Origin: Pseudomonadota bacterium
GTDB lineage: Bacteria; Myxococcota_A; UBA9042; GCA-2863065
Reading direction: 5' to 3'
DNA: 40,647 nucleotides
NCBI GenBank assembly: GCA_005776725.1
Contig: SXOO01000055.1
Coordinates: 1-40,647 of the forward strand
In this document: in pieces, positions 26,201 to 37,000 of the stretch
Position numbering within the stretch: position 1 is the first letter of the stretch
Layout of the letters: each line of letters opens with the position of its first letter
The notes under the pieces: generated by a model
What the model was told of the DNA's origin: nothing
Seen by the model: only the letters and a program-made list of their open reading frames with translations
Database searches by the model: none
Program-made: the position numbers and the translations under genes

Positions 26201-28021
26201 AGTGGTCGGTCGCTCACAGGGCTGGTCCCCGCGGGTCTCCCCGCCGGGGACTACCAGGTGATCGTGGTCAATCCCGACGGCACGGTCGGGATCAGCTCCC
26301 CTCCGATTCCGGACGGCGGCTTCCGCGTGATGACGACGCCGCCCCCGCAGATACGGACCATCGCCCCGGGCTCGATTCCCACGCCTGACACGGTCGTCAA
26401 GATCTTTGGAACCGGCTTTGGCACTGCCACGGTGCGTCTCGAGTGCGCCACGCCGGACGTCCCCGAGCCGATAATCTTCGGGACGACGAACGTCGTGGCT
26501 CAGAGCTACGGCCTCGACTTCACGATGGACTCGGCCAATGCGCCGCCGCAGGACTCGGTCTGTGTGGTCCGCGTGACGCGGGCAGACGGTGGCTTCGCGG
26601 AGTTCTCGGCGCTCGTGCTGCTGAACTCGGCCGAGAACATCCCGGACTCCACCGACACAGGCGCCCCCCTGCAGACGCCGCGACGGGCACCGTCGACGCT
26701 CGTGGGCTCGGTCTCCACCACGTCGCGGTTCCTGTACGTCCTCGGCGGTGACGGCGGCAGTGCGGCGTCCGCGCTCTCGAGCATCGAGGTCATCGGGCTC
26801 ACCCCGTTCGGCACCCTCGAAGGGAGCGCTCGCACGCTGTCCACCCCGCTGCCTGCCGCCCGAACCGCGGCTCAGTCGGTGAACCTGGGTCGCTTCCTGT
26901 ACCTCGTGGGCGGCGATTCGGGTGGGGGCCCGGTGACGTCTGTCGTCCGGGCCGAAGTGCTCCAGCCCACCGACTCGCCCGAGTTCGACGGCAACCTCGA
27001 GATCGGGCTGGCGCCGAACGGCCTCGGGCCGGGGCTCTGGTATTACCGCGTGAGCGCGGTCATGGCCGCTGGAGACGCCGACAATCCGGGCGGCGAGACG
27101 CTGCCGAGCGAACCCCTTCCGGTCGTCGTCCCCGAGTGGGCGCCGAGTGGGTTCCTCGTCACGCTGCGTTGGGCCGCTGTCCCCGGCGCGGCGTCCTACC
27201 GGCTCTATCGCTCGCCGGCCGCCAATACGTCGCTCTCGGCGGTGCGTCGCATCGCGGAGCTACCTGCGAGTACGACGATCTACGCCGACGCATTGACGCC
27301 CGTCACGCCCAGCGCGGCACCGCGGCAGCTCGGGGATCTCGGGACCTGGCGCACCCTGCCGGCGCTCGGCGTGGCGCGTGCAGGCTTCGGTCTCGCGGTG
27401 GCCCGTGACCCCTCGAACGTCAATCGTCACCACCTCTACGCCATCGCGGGGCGCACCACGGGCGGCAGCGCCGTCGGGACGTGGGAGTCCCTCAGAATCG
27501 ACACCTCGGCCGACGGCTCCCAGACGGTGGCGGCGGCCTGGACGTCAGGCGGCACGAACACGGTCCCGGCCCGGCAAGACCTTGGCGTGTGGGCGGTCGA
27601 CGTGGGGGTCGTCAGCCCACCGGGCGTCTCGGGCGACGACGACGCGTGGATCTTCGTTGGCCCGGGCTCCGGCGCCGCGAACGCCACACGCGTGTACTCG
27701 GCGCACGTGTTGGCCGGCGGCGGCCTGGCGTCCTTCTCGCTCGCGTTCAACGGCAACGCGAGCCGGACGGGCTACGGGGCAGTCGCGATCTCGAGCCAGC
27801 TCTTCCTGCTCGGCGGGCGGGTATCGAACGCCATCTCGGCCTCCCGTGACTCCGCCCTCATCACGGGCCCCGGGACGATCTCGAACGTCAACGCCACCCC
27901 GGGCGACCTCGTCGTGCCCCGCGAGTACCCCGGCGCCACCCTCGGGAGTGGTCGGATCTTCCTCGTCGGCGGCCAGACCCCGTCGGGGCCGACGGCCTCG
28001 ATCGAGTCGAGCCCGTGGTGA
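23237..28021 (+). CDS. Giant lipoprotein: 19 DUF4215 repeats, IPT/TIG domains and Kelch-like propeller
   Basis: The protein has 1,594 residues. ATG 23237 lies 6 bp after the lectin gene stop. The signal ends LLLASC (Cys23). Residues 30-630 hold about 19 DUF4215-type repeats (CGDGVVQAGLDACDDGN and relatives). Residues about 640-1120 look like several IPT/TIG immunoglobulin-like domains (PKIVSVQPSEACEDLGFTVT, then IFGTGL). Residues about 1160-1594 alternate Kelch-like blades (RFLYVLGGDGG, RFLYLVGGDSG, LYAIAGRTTGG, LFLLGGRVS, IFLVGGQTPSG) with an Fn3-like segment (WAAVPGAASYRLYRSP). The frame ends without a sorting tail, so anchoring should be through the N-terminal lipid. It is probably a long rigid surface stalk with a beta-propeller tip. 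It converges with the giant minus-strand gene. Confidence 0.88.
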   Translation: MRGAAILRFALAPLFAALLLASCSDEPASCGDGNREDGEACDDGNATDDDSCTNTCALPRCGDGLTQASFGEQCDDGNGWDDDGCTSSCRLPRCGDGVVQSSAGEACDDGNAVSGDACTNQCKPSVCGDGVVRVGLETCDDGNTDDGDGCSATCQVGRCGNGIVEGTEACDDGNAIETDACLSTCLAAVCGDGRLLVGVEACDDGNSDDHDGCTSSCQSARCGDGVVWAKVEACDGEASCTSACRWATCGDGVLQSPEECDDANGADTDACLANCLSARCGDGVVQAGLDACDDGNVDDHDACTRACEPARCGDAIVRTGVEACDDGDGDDDDACRSDCSLPTCGDGVAQPGEGCDDGNASNADACLSTCVLAGCGDGWVESGKESCDDGNASNHDACTNGCAPARCGDGLLHVGVETCDDGDQDDLDGCSNACVVASCGDGHVQPGEECDDGNAANVDGCLNACVKARCGDGVVRAGVEACDDGNTLDGDSCSNGCAATGCGDGIVGSLEECDDGNASASDLCLPTCFGARCGDGFVSTGLEACDDGNDSDGDACLSSCVAARCGDGVRQVGAEECDDGNLSMADGCLNDCTRSRCGDGVIEAGHEQCDDQNVDNTDGCLLTCSTFDWCFGFTVSAVSPPVACIGTAPSSLRLTGSGRGFLFVNGKAPSITFAGAPAAITNKLGCGPILGGFDSGEGCAQLDIAIPGVGLPLGDYDIEVKNPITAACADRAVFSVGPAPKIVSVQPSEACEDLGFTVTIFGTGLVGSTQVSLRGPSGQVVTAIETKLVATGQLLATFEGLVEGAWDVRVSNGVGCEDQLDDAIEVFPRPVVFFVDPPVIYNGVNVQASVYVANVNGGSVAEVAIRRVGTSTWIPIPHTYDPLRPFRVQTTVPRDLIEAGERADFEFSLTDGLGCPASLSGVAALTKVLAISPFVTAPPFGSQSSPTGVSITIPDGSIGAAFEEVPRVYLNPIGDGGVATPIASLGFLSGRSLTGLVPAGLPAGDYQVIVVNPDGTVGISSPPIPDGGFRVMTTPPPQIRTIAPGSIPTPDTVVKIFGTGFGTATVRLECATPDVPEPIIFGTTNVVAQSYGLDFTMDSANAPPQDSVCVVRVTRADGGFAEFSALVLLNSAENIPDSTDTGAPLQTPRRAPSTLVGSVSTTSRFLYVLGGDGGSAASALSSIEVIGLTPFGTLEGSARTLSTPLPAARTAAQSVNLGRFLYLVGGDSGGGPVTSVVRAEVLQPTDSPEFDGNLEIGLAPNGLGPGLWYYRVSAVMAAGDADNPGGETLPSEPLPVVVPEWAPSGFLVTLRWAAVPGAASYRLYRSPAANTSLSAVRRIAELPASTTIYADALTPVTPSAAPRQLGDLGTWRTLPALGVARAGFGLAVARDPSNVNRHHLYAIAGRTTGGSAVGTWESLRIDTSADGSQTVAAAWTSGGTNTVPARQDLGVWAVDVGVVSPPGVSGDDDAWIFVGPGSGAANATRVYSAHVLAGGGLASFSLAFNGNASRTGYGAVAISSQLFLLGGRVSNAISASRDSALITGPGTISNVNATPGDLVVPREYPGATLGSGRIFLVGGQTPSGPTASIESSPW

Positions 28022-28096
28022 CGGGGGGCTGAGCCCGGGTCGCCAGGGCCGAACGCCTAGGCGGCCACGCCCATCGCCGGCTTCTTTCGAGCGACC
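28022..28096. other. Convergent gap between two giant genes
   Basis: These 75 bp separate the stops of two very long convergent genes. They contain the perfect palindrome CGCCTAGGCG (28054-28063) and GGGCT-G-AGCCC. A bidirectional transcription end would be expected here, but no T-run supports an intrinsic terminator. Confidence 0.25.
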
Positions 28097-31000
28097 TCAG
28101 AGCGCAACGCAGTCCCCGTCGGCGCAGAGCTCGCCCTTGACGCAGTCTGCCGAAGACTGACAGCAGCTCTTCGGCAGCGGCGCAGGGGCGCTGACGCGCA
28201 GCGTGTCGAGCGTGATCGAGTCGACCTTGGAGACCTGGACAACCACTGTCGGTGACGGCGGCTTCGGCGTGTTGGCGTCGTAGGTGCCGGCGGCTATGAG
28301 GGCGAAGGTGTGGCGGGTCCACCCGAGCTCCAGCGGCGTGGCGCTGCCGATGAGCCCCTCGGGGTGACGCCGGAAGAGCGCCCAGCCGTCCGAGCCGAAG
28401 AGCCGGACGTCGAGGAACCCGCTGGTCTTGTCGAGCGGCGTGCCCTGCACATCCACGCTCACGGCAGCCGACTGGGCCAGCGTGAGCGGCATGAACGACG
28501 CAACCATCGGCAGCACGCGCATCGGCGTCCCCAGCTTCTCCATGATGGCGCCGCCAAGGCCCGACAACGTGACAGCGGCGCCCGCTCCCCCCGAGCCCGG
28601 CGCCACCTGAACGAGGGAGCTCGACGCCGCCGGGATGAAGTCGGCGCTCGCTTCGAAGTCCCAGACCCACTTGGCCACCAGCGGCCCCCCGGGGAGGGCG
28701 GCACAAATGGGCGTGGGCGCGCACGCGCTGAGGCACGCGCCCGAGCTGCACGCGGCGTCGTCAAAGCACTCCTGACCCACCTCAGACAGCGGGAGGCACT
28801 TGCCGGCGTTGCACCAGCTATTGGGCTTGCAGGGCGCGGCCTTGGAGCAGCACTCGCCGTTCGGGGTGAACGAGCACCCTCCGGGGCCACACTTGTCCGC
28901 CGTACACGGATCACCGTCGTCGCAGAGGACGAGCGCGCTCACGCAGGATCCGTACGTGCACGAGTTCTTGGTGCACGGGTTGCCGTCCTCGCACTGCTTG
29001 TCGTCGAGGCAGCACGCCTTCGTCTGTTTGTGGAAGCAAGTCTTGGTGAGCGTGTTGCAGCCGTCGAACGTGCAGGGGTTGCCGTCGTCGCAGTGGGCGG
29101 CGTCCGTGCAGCAGCCGGTCTTCGCGAGGCTCTGGCACTGGTTCTGCGAGTTACAGACGTCGAGGGTGCACACATTGCCATCGTCGCACTGCGCCGCGCT
29201 GGTGCAGCAGGCCGGGGCACCCTTGGTCGGCGGCCCGCTCTGCGCGTGGTAGCACAGCCCGCCCTTGCAGCCGTCGAGAGTGCACGCGTTGCCGTCGTTA
29301 CAATCGGCGGCCGTGGTGCAGCAGCCCGGGTTCTCAGTGTGCCGGCAGAGGTTGTTGACGCAGCTGTCGGTGGTGCAGGCCGCGCCGTCGTTGCACTGCT
29401 CGGCCGTGGTGCAGCACCCGGGGATCGGCTGCCCGAGCCGGCAACGCCGGACCATGGTCGACAGGCCCGAGGCCTTGACGCCGCCGGTGACCGCGACCGT
29501 GACGGCCGCGCAGAAGGCTGGGCGGCACACGTCGTCGCTGTGGCAGTCTGCGTCTTCGTCGCAGCACAGCGGATCGGTCGAGGGGGCGTGCGCGCATTGG
29601 CCCGCCTTGCAGGCGTCCTTGGTGCAGCCGTCGCCGTCGTCGCAGTCCGCCGCCGTGGTGCAGCAGCCCACGATCGGATCCTGGAAGCACACGCCGTCGT
29701 CGCAGCACCCCACCGTGCAGGCGTTGGTGTCCGCGCAGTCGGCGTCGTCGTTGCACATGGCGCACTCGCCCTCGTGGCAGACGAGGCCGAAGCGGCAATC
29801 GCCGTCCGTCTGGCAGCAGTTGCGCTTCTGGCGCCACTGGCACTTCCCGGCCACGCAGGTCCCGAGATCGCACGGATCGACAGACACGCAGTCGGTGTTG
29901 CTCGAGCAGAGCTTCGGCGACACGAACGACAGCGAGTCGACACTCTGCGGGTTGCCGAGGGGCTTGCCCGTGGACGCCGAGAGGAGCGTGGCGGTGATCG
30001 TGTGGCTGCCCGGCGGCTGCGCGGGCAACGTGAAGGGCTTCAGGTCGCGCCGGGTGACCACCGGCACCCCGTCCACGCTCACCTGCACCACCACCTGCCC
30101 GGCGGCCGTCCCGACCTTCGCGCCCTCGACGGCGAGGCCTGCCGTGAACTTCCCGCTGAGCACGGCGCCGTTGCTCGGCTTCACGATGTCGACGTTGGGT
30201 CCGGTCTCGGCGTAGCCCGGGCGGCTCGCGAGCAGCTCGGTGAACGTGACCGGCGTGCCCCCGCAGGTGCCGCCGGTGGGCTCTTCGCAGGTGGCCGCAG
30301 CGCACGAGACGCCGCCCAGCACCGCGCCGCCCTTCTCCGTGCACAGCCAGGGCTGGAGGTCCTGGCACGAGCCGCTGGGGAGGCAACACGCGGATGGGAG
30401 CTTGCACGGCGAGCCCTCGCTACATGACGCACCAGCGAGCCACGTGCCGCCCTTCGTCTCGCAGGTGAGCGCGTTCGGGTAGCTGAGGCAGTGCGTGTCG
30501 ATGCAGCACGCGCCCGTGGAGACCACCGGGCACTGCACGGCCGAACACGCGACCCCCGAGTGCCAGAGCCCCTGCGCGCTGGCGCACTCCGCGGCGACCA
30601 CGAACGAACACGCGCCGCTGGGGAGGCAGCAGGCGCCGCGCGTGCTGGGAGAGGCCTCGCAGTAGTCCAGAGCGGCGCAGGTGGTGTTGGGCGCGAAGGT
30701 CCCGCCCGAGAGCGCAGCGCAGGCGGCGGGCCCGAGGTTCTCGTAGCAGGCGCCCGAGGCGCAGCACGCTCCCCGCGGTCCCGGTGGCTCGATCGCCTGG
30801 CAGGTGGCGGAGCAGGACGCGCTCCCGGCCGAGCCGCCATCGCACTCTTCCACGTACCAGAGACCTGCGCACACCGGATCCTCGGCGTTCGCGGGCAGCT
30901 CGCAGCCGTGCGTGATGTACTCGGGGGAGCCGGGCGCCGCCGGACCCACGACCTGCACCGGCGTGGACTGGACCACGCCGTCGCCGCAGCACTGGCCCAC

Positions 31001-34000
31001 CTCGGCCTGGAGGCTCACGATGGGGCACTCCTTGGGCTTGAACGCCCCGCTCGCCGTGGGGGCGAGGCAGCCGCCGTCGGGGCCGCAGATCTCGCCCTGT
31101 GGCGCGTTGCAATCGGCGTGGGTCGTACACTCACACTTCGTCTCGGCCGCGCTGAGGAAGCGGGCGTCGAAGCACTCGGAGACCTTGGCCAGCCACTTCT
31201 CGCCCACCTGCGGGGTCACGAAGAAGCCGCTGAACGAGACGTGGTAGCGGTAGGCCGGGAACATCGTGTCCGGGCTGTAGTCGGAGGCGAGGCTCGAGCC
31301 GGGCGTGGGCCAGAACATGGAGTCGATGTCGAGCCAGTTGTGCGGCGCGCCGCTCGGGTCCGTGGTCTCGTGCAGAGCCGGGAAGGCACCCCAGAGGAGC
31401 GGGGCGTAGGTATTCGCCGTCTCGTCCAGGCATCCCCAGATCCGCATCATGTTCGCCGTGATGTCTTTGCACGGGAACGTGTGTGTCACGCCCGTGTGCG
31501 GGTCCGTGTACTTGCACGTCTCGGTGGCGAGGGCGCCCTCGCTCACGAGGTTGCCCGCCGCGTCGTAGGTGGGCATGAGGTTCGCGAGCCAGGTGGTCAC
31601 GGGCTGCCCGTCGATGCAGGGCTGGTTCTCGGCATACAGCTGGAAACCGATGTCCTGACCCCAGTTGTAGGTGTCGACGAGGCCATTCACGAGGTCCTCC
31701 GGCGTGGTGGGATCCGGGTTCTCCTTGTGGGCCTTCATGTCCTCCTTGCACCACGCGATGAACGCCTCGGTGGTGCCGGCGTTCCCGTCCGTGTAGGCCC
31801 AGGGCTGGGCCGGGTGCGGGGTGATCGAGTCCGGCAGGTTCTCCGGATAGCGGCAGACCCCGCCGTTCGGGCAGTTGCGGAAGAGCTCTACGCCGGCCGC
31901 GTCGAACGCGGCGTCATAGGGGTTCGAGGTGAGCGAGCGGGGGAAGCGGTTGGTCACCGGCGTGGTCAGGGCCGGGTCCGAGCACTCGTCCTGATAGCGC
32001 GCCTCTAGGCCCGGCTGATACCAGCCCTTCCAGGTCGAGCCGATGTCCCAGGCGTCGTTCCACTCGAAGAGCGTCCACTCCCGCACCTTGCCGAAGATCT
32101 TGAACGAGGCCTCGACGCCCACGCCCAGGGTGAAGATGAGCGTCGCGTAGATCTCGGAGAAGGCATAGCTCGAGATCGTGTGCATCGGCGCCACCACGTT
32201 CTGCATGCCCCACGTGATCGTCTCGGCCCAGGAGATCCCGTGCTTCGGCTGGCAGGCGCCCGAGACGCACTCGGCGTTGGTGGAGCAGTCCGCGTTGGTG
32301 GCGCAGTCCCTCACGCACGAGCCGTTGGCGCAGCTGCGCCCCGCGGTGCAGTCGCCGTCGTCCTCACACGAACAGTCGACCGGTCCACCCGCCGCCGTGC
32401 ACACGCCCGCTTCGGCGTCGCAGGTCTCGCCGCCGGCCGCCGAGCAGTGGCTGTCGTCCGCGCAGCCGCAGGCGCTGGCAAAGCCGTGCTGTAGCGGATG
32501 GCAGCCGTCGCCCTCCCACGCCGCGATCTCGTAGCTCGTGGTCTTGATGCACTGATACGGGTAGAAGCCGGGAGGCCCGCTGAGCGAGCCGGACGAGCCG
32601 CCCGAGCCCTCGTCAGGCGGGCACTCGTCCAGGGTGGGCGGCGGGGGCTCGTAGGCGGGGTCGTTGCACACGACCCGCCCCGTCTGCGTCACCGCGCACA
32701 CGACATAGGGTCGCGCGTTCGGGGGCACCGCGAGCAGCGAGCGCCGGGCGAGGCCGCCCATGTCCACGAAGAGATCGCCAGCGGCTGCGGTGAGCGCCAC
32801 GAAGCTGGCGCTGGCGTTCTGGACCTTCACCTCGCTGCCCCAGCAGGTTACTTTTTGCCGGTCTTCCGTGAGCGCACACATCGTGCACACCCCGGCCGGC
32901 TCGATGTCGATGAAGCGCCCCGGGGGCGGCGCCGCCTGTGAGCACGTGCTCCAGTGGTTGTTGAACGCCTGGCAGGCGATCCCGAGCGGCTTCGTCGGGT
33001 TCGTCGCGGCGTGGATGCCGCAGGCGATGCTGTTGCCCAGCGAAGCAACGTCGACGTAGTCGTCGTCCTTGCCGTCGCCGCCCACGAACTGGACCCGACG
33101 ATAGTTCTCGGGCGTGAACGGCAGCACACACTCGGGCGCGTGGTCCGCGTCCTCCGCGCAGTCGTATCCGGGCGGGCAGGTCGCTCCCGCGCAGGTGATC
33201 GGGCCCGCGTTCGGTGGCGTGACGTGCGGCGTGGAGCGCGGCCACGCACAGAGGATCGGGCTCCCCGTTCGGGTCGAGGCGTGGTCGTACCAGAGCGGCA
33301 AATCGGTCCCGCCGGGCGTGAGCCCCACGCCGGACAAGCCGCACAGCGCGTCCGCGTCCGCCTCGATCTGCTCGAACGGCGTCCCCGTGACCGTGGGGTC
33401 ACAGGTGTGCGAGGCGCTGCCGCAGCCCAGCGTGATGGCGAGGAAGCTCGAGGAGCACAGCGCAGGGTTGGTGGGCGTGGGGTTCCCTGGGTTGGTCTGG
33501 CAGTTATCGTCTTCCCACGCGAGGCGGAGGGTGGACGTGTTCACGCCCACGGTGCCGTCGTTGCCGATGGTGGTGTCGAAGATCGGCCCGTCTGGGTAGT
33601 CGCAGTCTACGAGCGGGTCCAGGCACCCCGTGCCGTCGTTCAGCCCGAACGGCTCGGCGCCGAGCCCGTGGTTGACCGCGTTGGGTACGCCCGTGTCGCG
33701 CGAGAACGCGCAGCGCTCCGACTCACACTCGATGGTGACCCGCCCCCCGGCTTGCCCCGGGGCCTGTCCGCCGAGCGCCGTGACCCAGCCCATGCCCGGC
33801 TGCCAACAGCGCACCTGGCCGTTCACGCTGGTGACGGGGTCGTTCACGATCCCGCAGATGAGCTCGCCCAAATCCACCTGGGTGAAGCGGGGCGCGAGGC
33901 AGGGCGGCTCCTCGCCGCTGAGGAGGCGCGAGCAGTGCTCGGGCGTGACGTTGTGGTGCACCACGGGGTTGCCCCCCTCGTCCTCCACGATGCAGTACCC

Positions 34001-37000
34001 GTGTTGCTCACACTCGCTGAGCGACTCGAGGTCGAGCACGGCGGTGCTGGCGAGTGGGCCGCCGCCTTCGATCGTGTCTCCCTCGCCGCACGCGCTGTCT
34101 TCGCAGCGGACGCCCTGGCTCCAGGTGGCCTGCACGGACTTCGCGCCGATCCCGAGCGTCGCCAGCTTCGCGAGGAGCTCGTCCAGCTTGCCCGAGTACC
34201 CCATCGCCTGAGGCAGGATGTCGACGAAGCCCTCCGTGATGTCGGTGGCGGTGGCGTTGAGCTCGTCGCACTTCGCCTGGTCGAAGCCGGTCCAGTCGTC
34301 GATACACGCCGAGTACTCCTGGTGGGCGCCGCCGGGCGGGTCGAACTGGGCCGTGATGCAGCACGACGAGTCACCCGAGGTGCAGCTGTAGGTGGTGTCG
34401 GCGCTGCCGCCGAGCTGGGCGCTATTGCAGCTCTCGATGACCACGGGCTCCACCACGGGCGTACACGGCGCGTCCGGGGGAGGGTTCGAGTGCAGCAGGG
34501 TGTCTGACAATGCGGAGTTGAGGTCCTGGACGCCGCCGTAGCCGCCGGGGCGGATGTTCACGTACAGCCCCAGCGACGCGTAAGCGCCGATCCGGAGCTT
34601 CCAGATGTTGAAGCCGAGGAAGACGTCGAGGCCGAGGCCGGGCTCCACGAAGACCGAGGTCCCGTTGTCCGCGGTGAGGTCGTCGGAGGCCATGGCGTGC
34701 ATGTTCCGCTCGAAGTCCTCCTCGGTGAGCTGCTCGCCGGAGGGCAGGTTGCCGCTCACGGCCTCCTGGATCTTGCCGCGCATGAGGTCGGTCTCGTGGG
34801 TCCACTCCACGCCCGCGGCGATGTCGAACCACGGGACCGCGGTGAGGATCCCGGGGACGATCGTGATCGGCGGGAGCTCCTTGCGCGGCGGGTCCAGCGT
34901 CAGCGGCAGGTTCACGCCCGCGGAGAGCACCGCGATCGCCGAGTCCTCCCACTCCGGCGCGTTCGGCGTCTGGGCGGGGTCGAAGACGTTGAAGACCTGC
35001 TGGCGGGGCCAGATGTGGTCGTTACCCGGGTTCTGGATGGTGTCGCTGTTCGGCACCGGGTGGAGGTCGCGCACCACGAAGGCGCCGAGCGGGATGCTGC
35101 CGGAGCCGTCCACGGGGAGGTCGAACGGGGCCCCTGAGCCGTCGTCCGAGGTGGTGGCGAACGCGTCGAGGCGCGCCAGCACATCCGCAGAGATGGGGAT
35201 ATCCAGCGGGATCCCGAACGGCTCCCGGATGTCCCAGAGCTTGAAGCCCTGGAGCTGCACGTTGAGCTCGATGCCCGGCAGGATGGACAGCTCGTGGCCG
35301 AACACGCTGGCGGCGAACCCCCCGCTGCGGAACTGCGCGCGGCGCTCCTTCGACACGTTGTGCGAGGAGTACCGGGCGCCGATCGAGAAGTTGTCGCCGC
35401 CGAGGTTGCCCATCTGCGCGTAGGCGCCGTGACCGGCGTAGCCGATGCACATGTGCAGGTCGGGCCGCAGCTCGGTGTAGGCCCCGAGGTGGTAGCCCTC
35501 TGTGAACAGATCGATGTACGTGAAGGCCTTCGCGAGGAAGGCGTTGAGCTGGTTCAGCGTCTCGCCAAAGGTCCCGAGCGCGTCGGCCACGTCTCCCAGC
35601 GCGCCCGAGAGCACGTCGTTCAAGTGGTCGTTGAGCCAAGCCGTGAGGCCGTCCAGGAAGCCCACCTGCTTCAGGATCCAGAGCCCTGCGGAGGCCACCG
35701 CACCCACCGTGCCCTCGGGGCTCTGCAGGAAGTCCACGGGCATCCACAGGAAGCATGTCTCGGGGGCGGTGGACGCCGGGATGGTCCCGTTGGGATCGCA
35801 GAAGTCGTAGCAGTCCGAGCGCATCGTGCGGGCGTAACAGCCGGCGAGCGCCGCGTTGACCAGCACATTCTTGGCGTCGAGGAGCTTGTTCGTAACGAAC
35901 GCCAGCGCGTCTTGGCCCACGCCGTTCAGCATGTTCTGGAGCTCGGTCTGAATCGGCTGGAGCTCGGCGAGCAGCGCGTCCCACTCGTCCATGAGCGCGT
36001 CGCCGAAGGCGTCGCCGAGGCTGCCGAACGTGAACTGCCCCCCGGCGAGGGTGAGCAGGCCCTCGGCCTCGAGCGCCGCGAAGCACGCCGCGGTGTTGGG
36101 GTTGCCGGTGAGGTCGGTCAGGACCTGGTTCAGGAGGTCGTCCGCCAGGGTGTTGAGGGTGCTCTCGAGATTCGCGATGTCGTTCCAGAGCGTGGTGACG
36201 CTGTCGATCGCGGCCTCGATCGCCGGCATGGCCGCGGAGACCTGATCCACGGCGTCCTGGATCTGCGCGATCAGGGCCTGCGGGTCGAGGTGGAGGAGAT
36301 CCCCAATACCTTCAACGCCCTGGAACGCCGCGATGATGGCCATCACGGTGTCCTTGATCACGGGCAGCAGCGGCGTGATGTCGTCGTTCCACGTGTCGAT
36401 CACGTTCTGCACGGCGGCCACGTCCTGGTCGAAGGCATCCTCCACGAGGGTGAGGGCGTTCTCGAGGGCGAGGTCGATGTCGGGCGTCCAGGTGCCATCG
36501 AGCACGCCGTCGCAGACCGTGGGGTCTGACAGCAGCGGGATCGCGTCGGCGAGCGCGTCCTCCAAGAGTCCGCGGATCGTGTTGCCCACGAGGCTCTGCA
36601 GCAGGAGCCCGTCCTCGAGGCGGCCCAGGATGTAGGCCTCGAGGTCCTCGAGCGCGGCGATCAGCGGATCGAGCTGCTCCAGGAGGAACTGCGTGAGGCA
36701 CCCCTCGAAGTCCAGGTCGTTCACCAGCGAGTCGACCGCGTCCTCCACGCGATCCACGATCGCGGCCGGGTCGCAGCCCGAGGGCGCGCAGCTGCCGATG
36801 CAGACGCAGTGCCCCACGGTCTGCGGGATCACCTGGCCGCCGGCCCACCCGATCGCGTCGTCCACGTACTGGCCCTCGGCCACGTACTCGGACGCCTTGT
36901 CCAGGGAGTTGGCCGCGTTCTGCACCAGCGAGATCAGGAACTGCAGGCTCTGCAGCAGGTTCAGGTTGTGCGTGATGTCTCGGTACGTGGGCAGGTTCTT

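Noticed and set aside
28054..28063. Intrinsic terminator at the palindrome CGCCTAGGCG
   Set aside because: The palindrome has almost no loop and no following T-run on either strand.
28310..30427. A 705-codon open frame on the plus strand
   Set aside because: It is antisense to the Cys-repeat part of the giant protein. The predicted product is Arg/Ala-rich and featureless.
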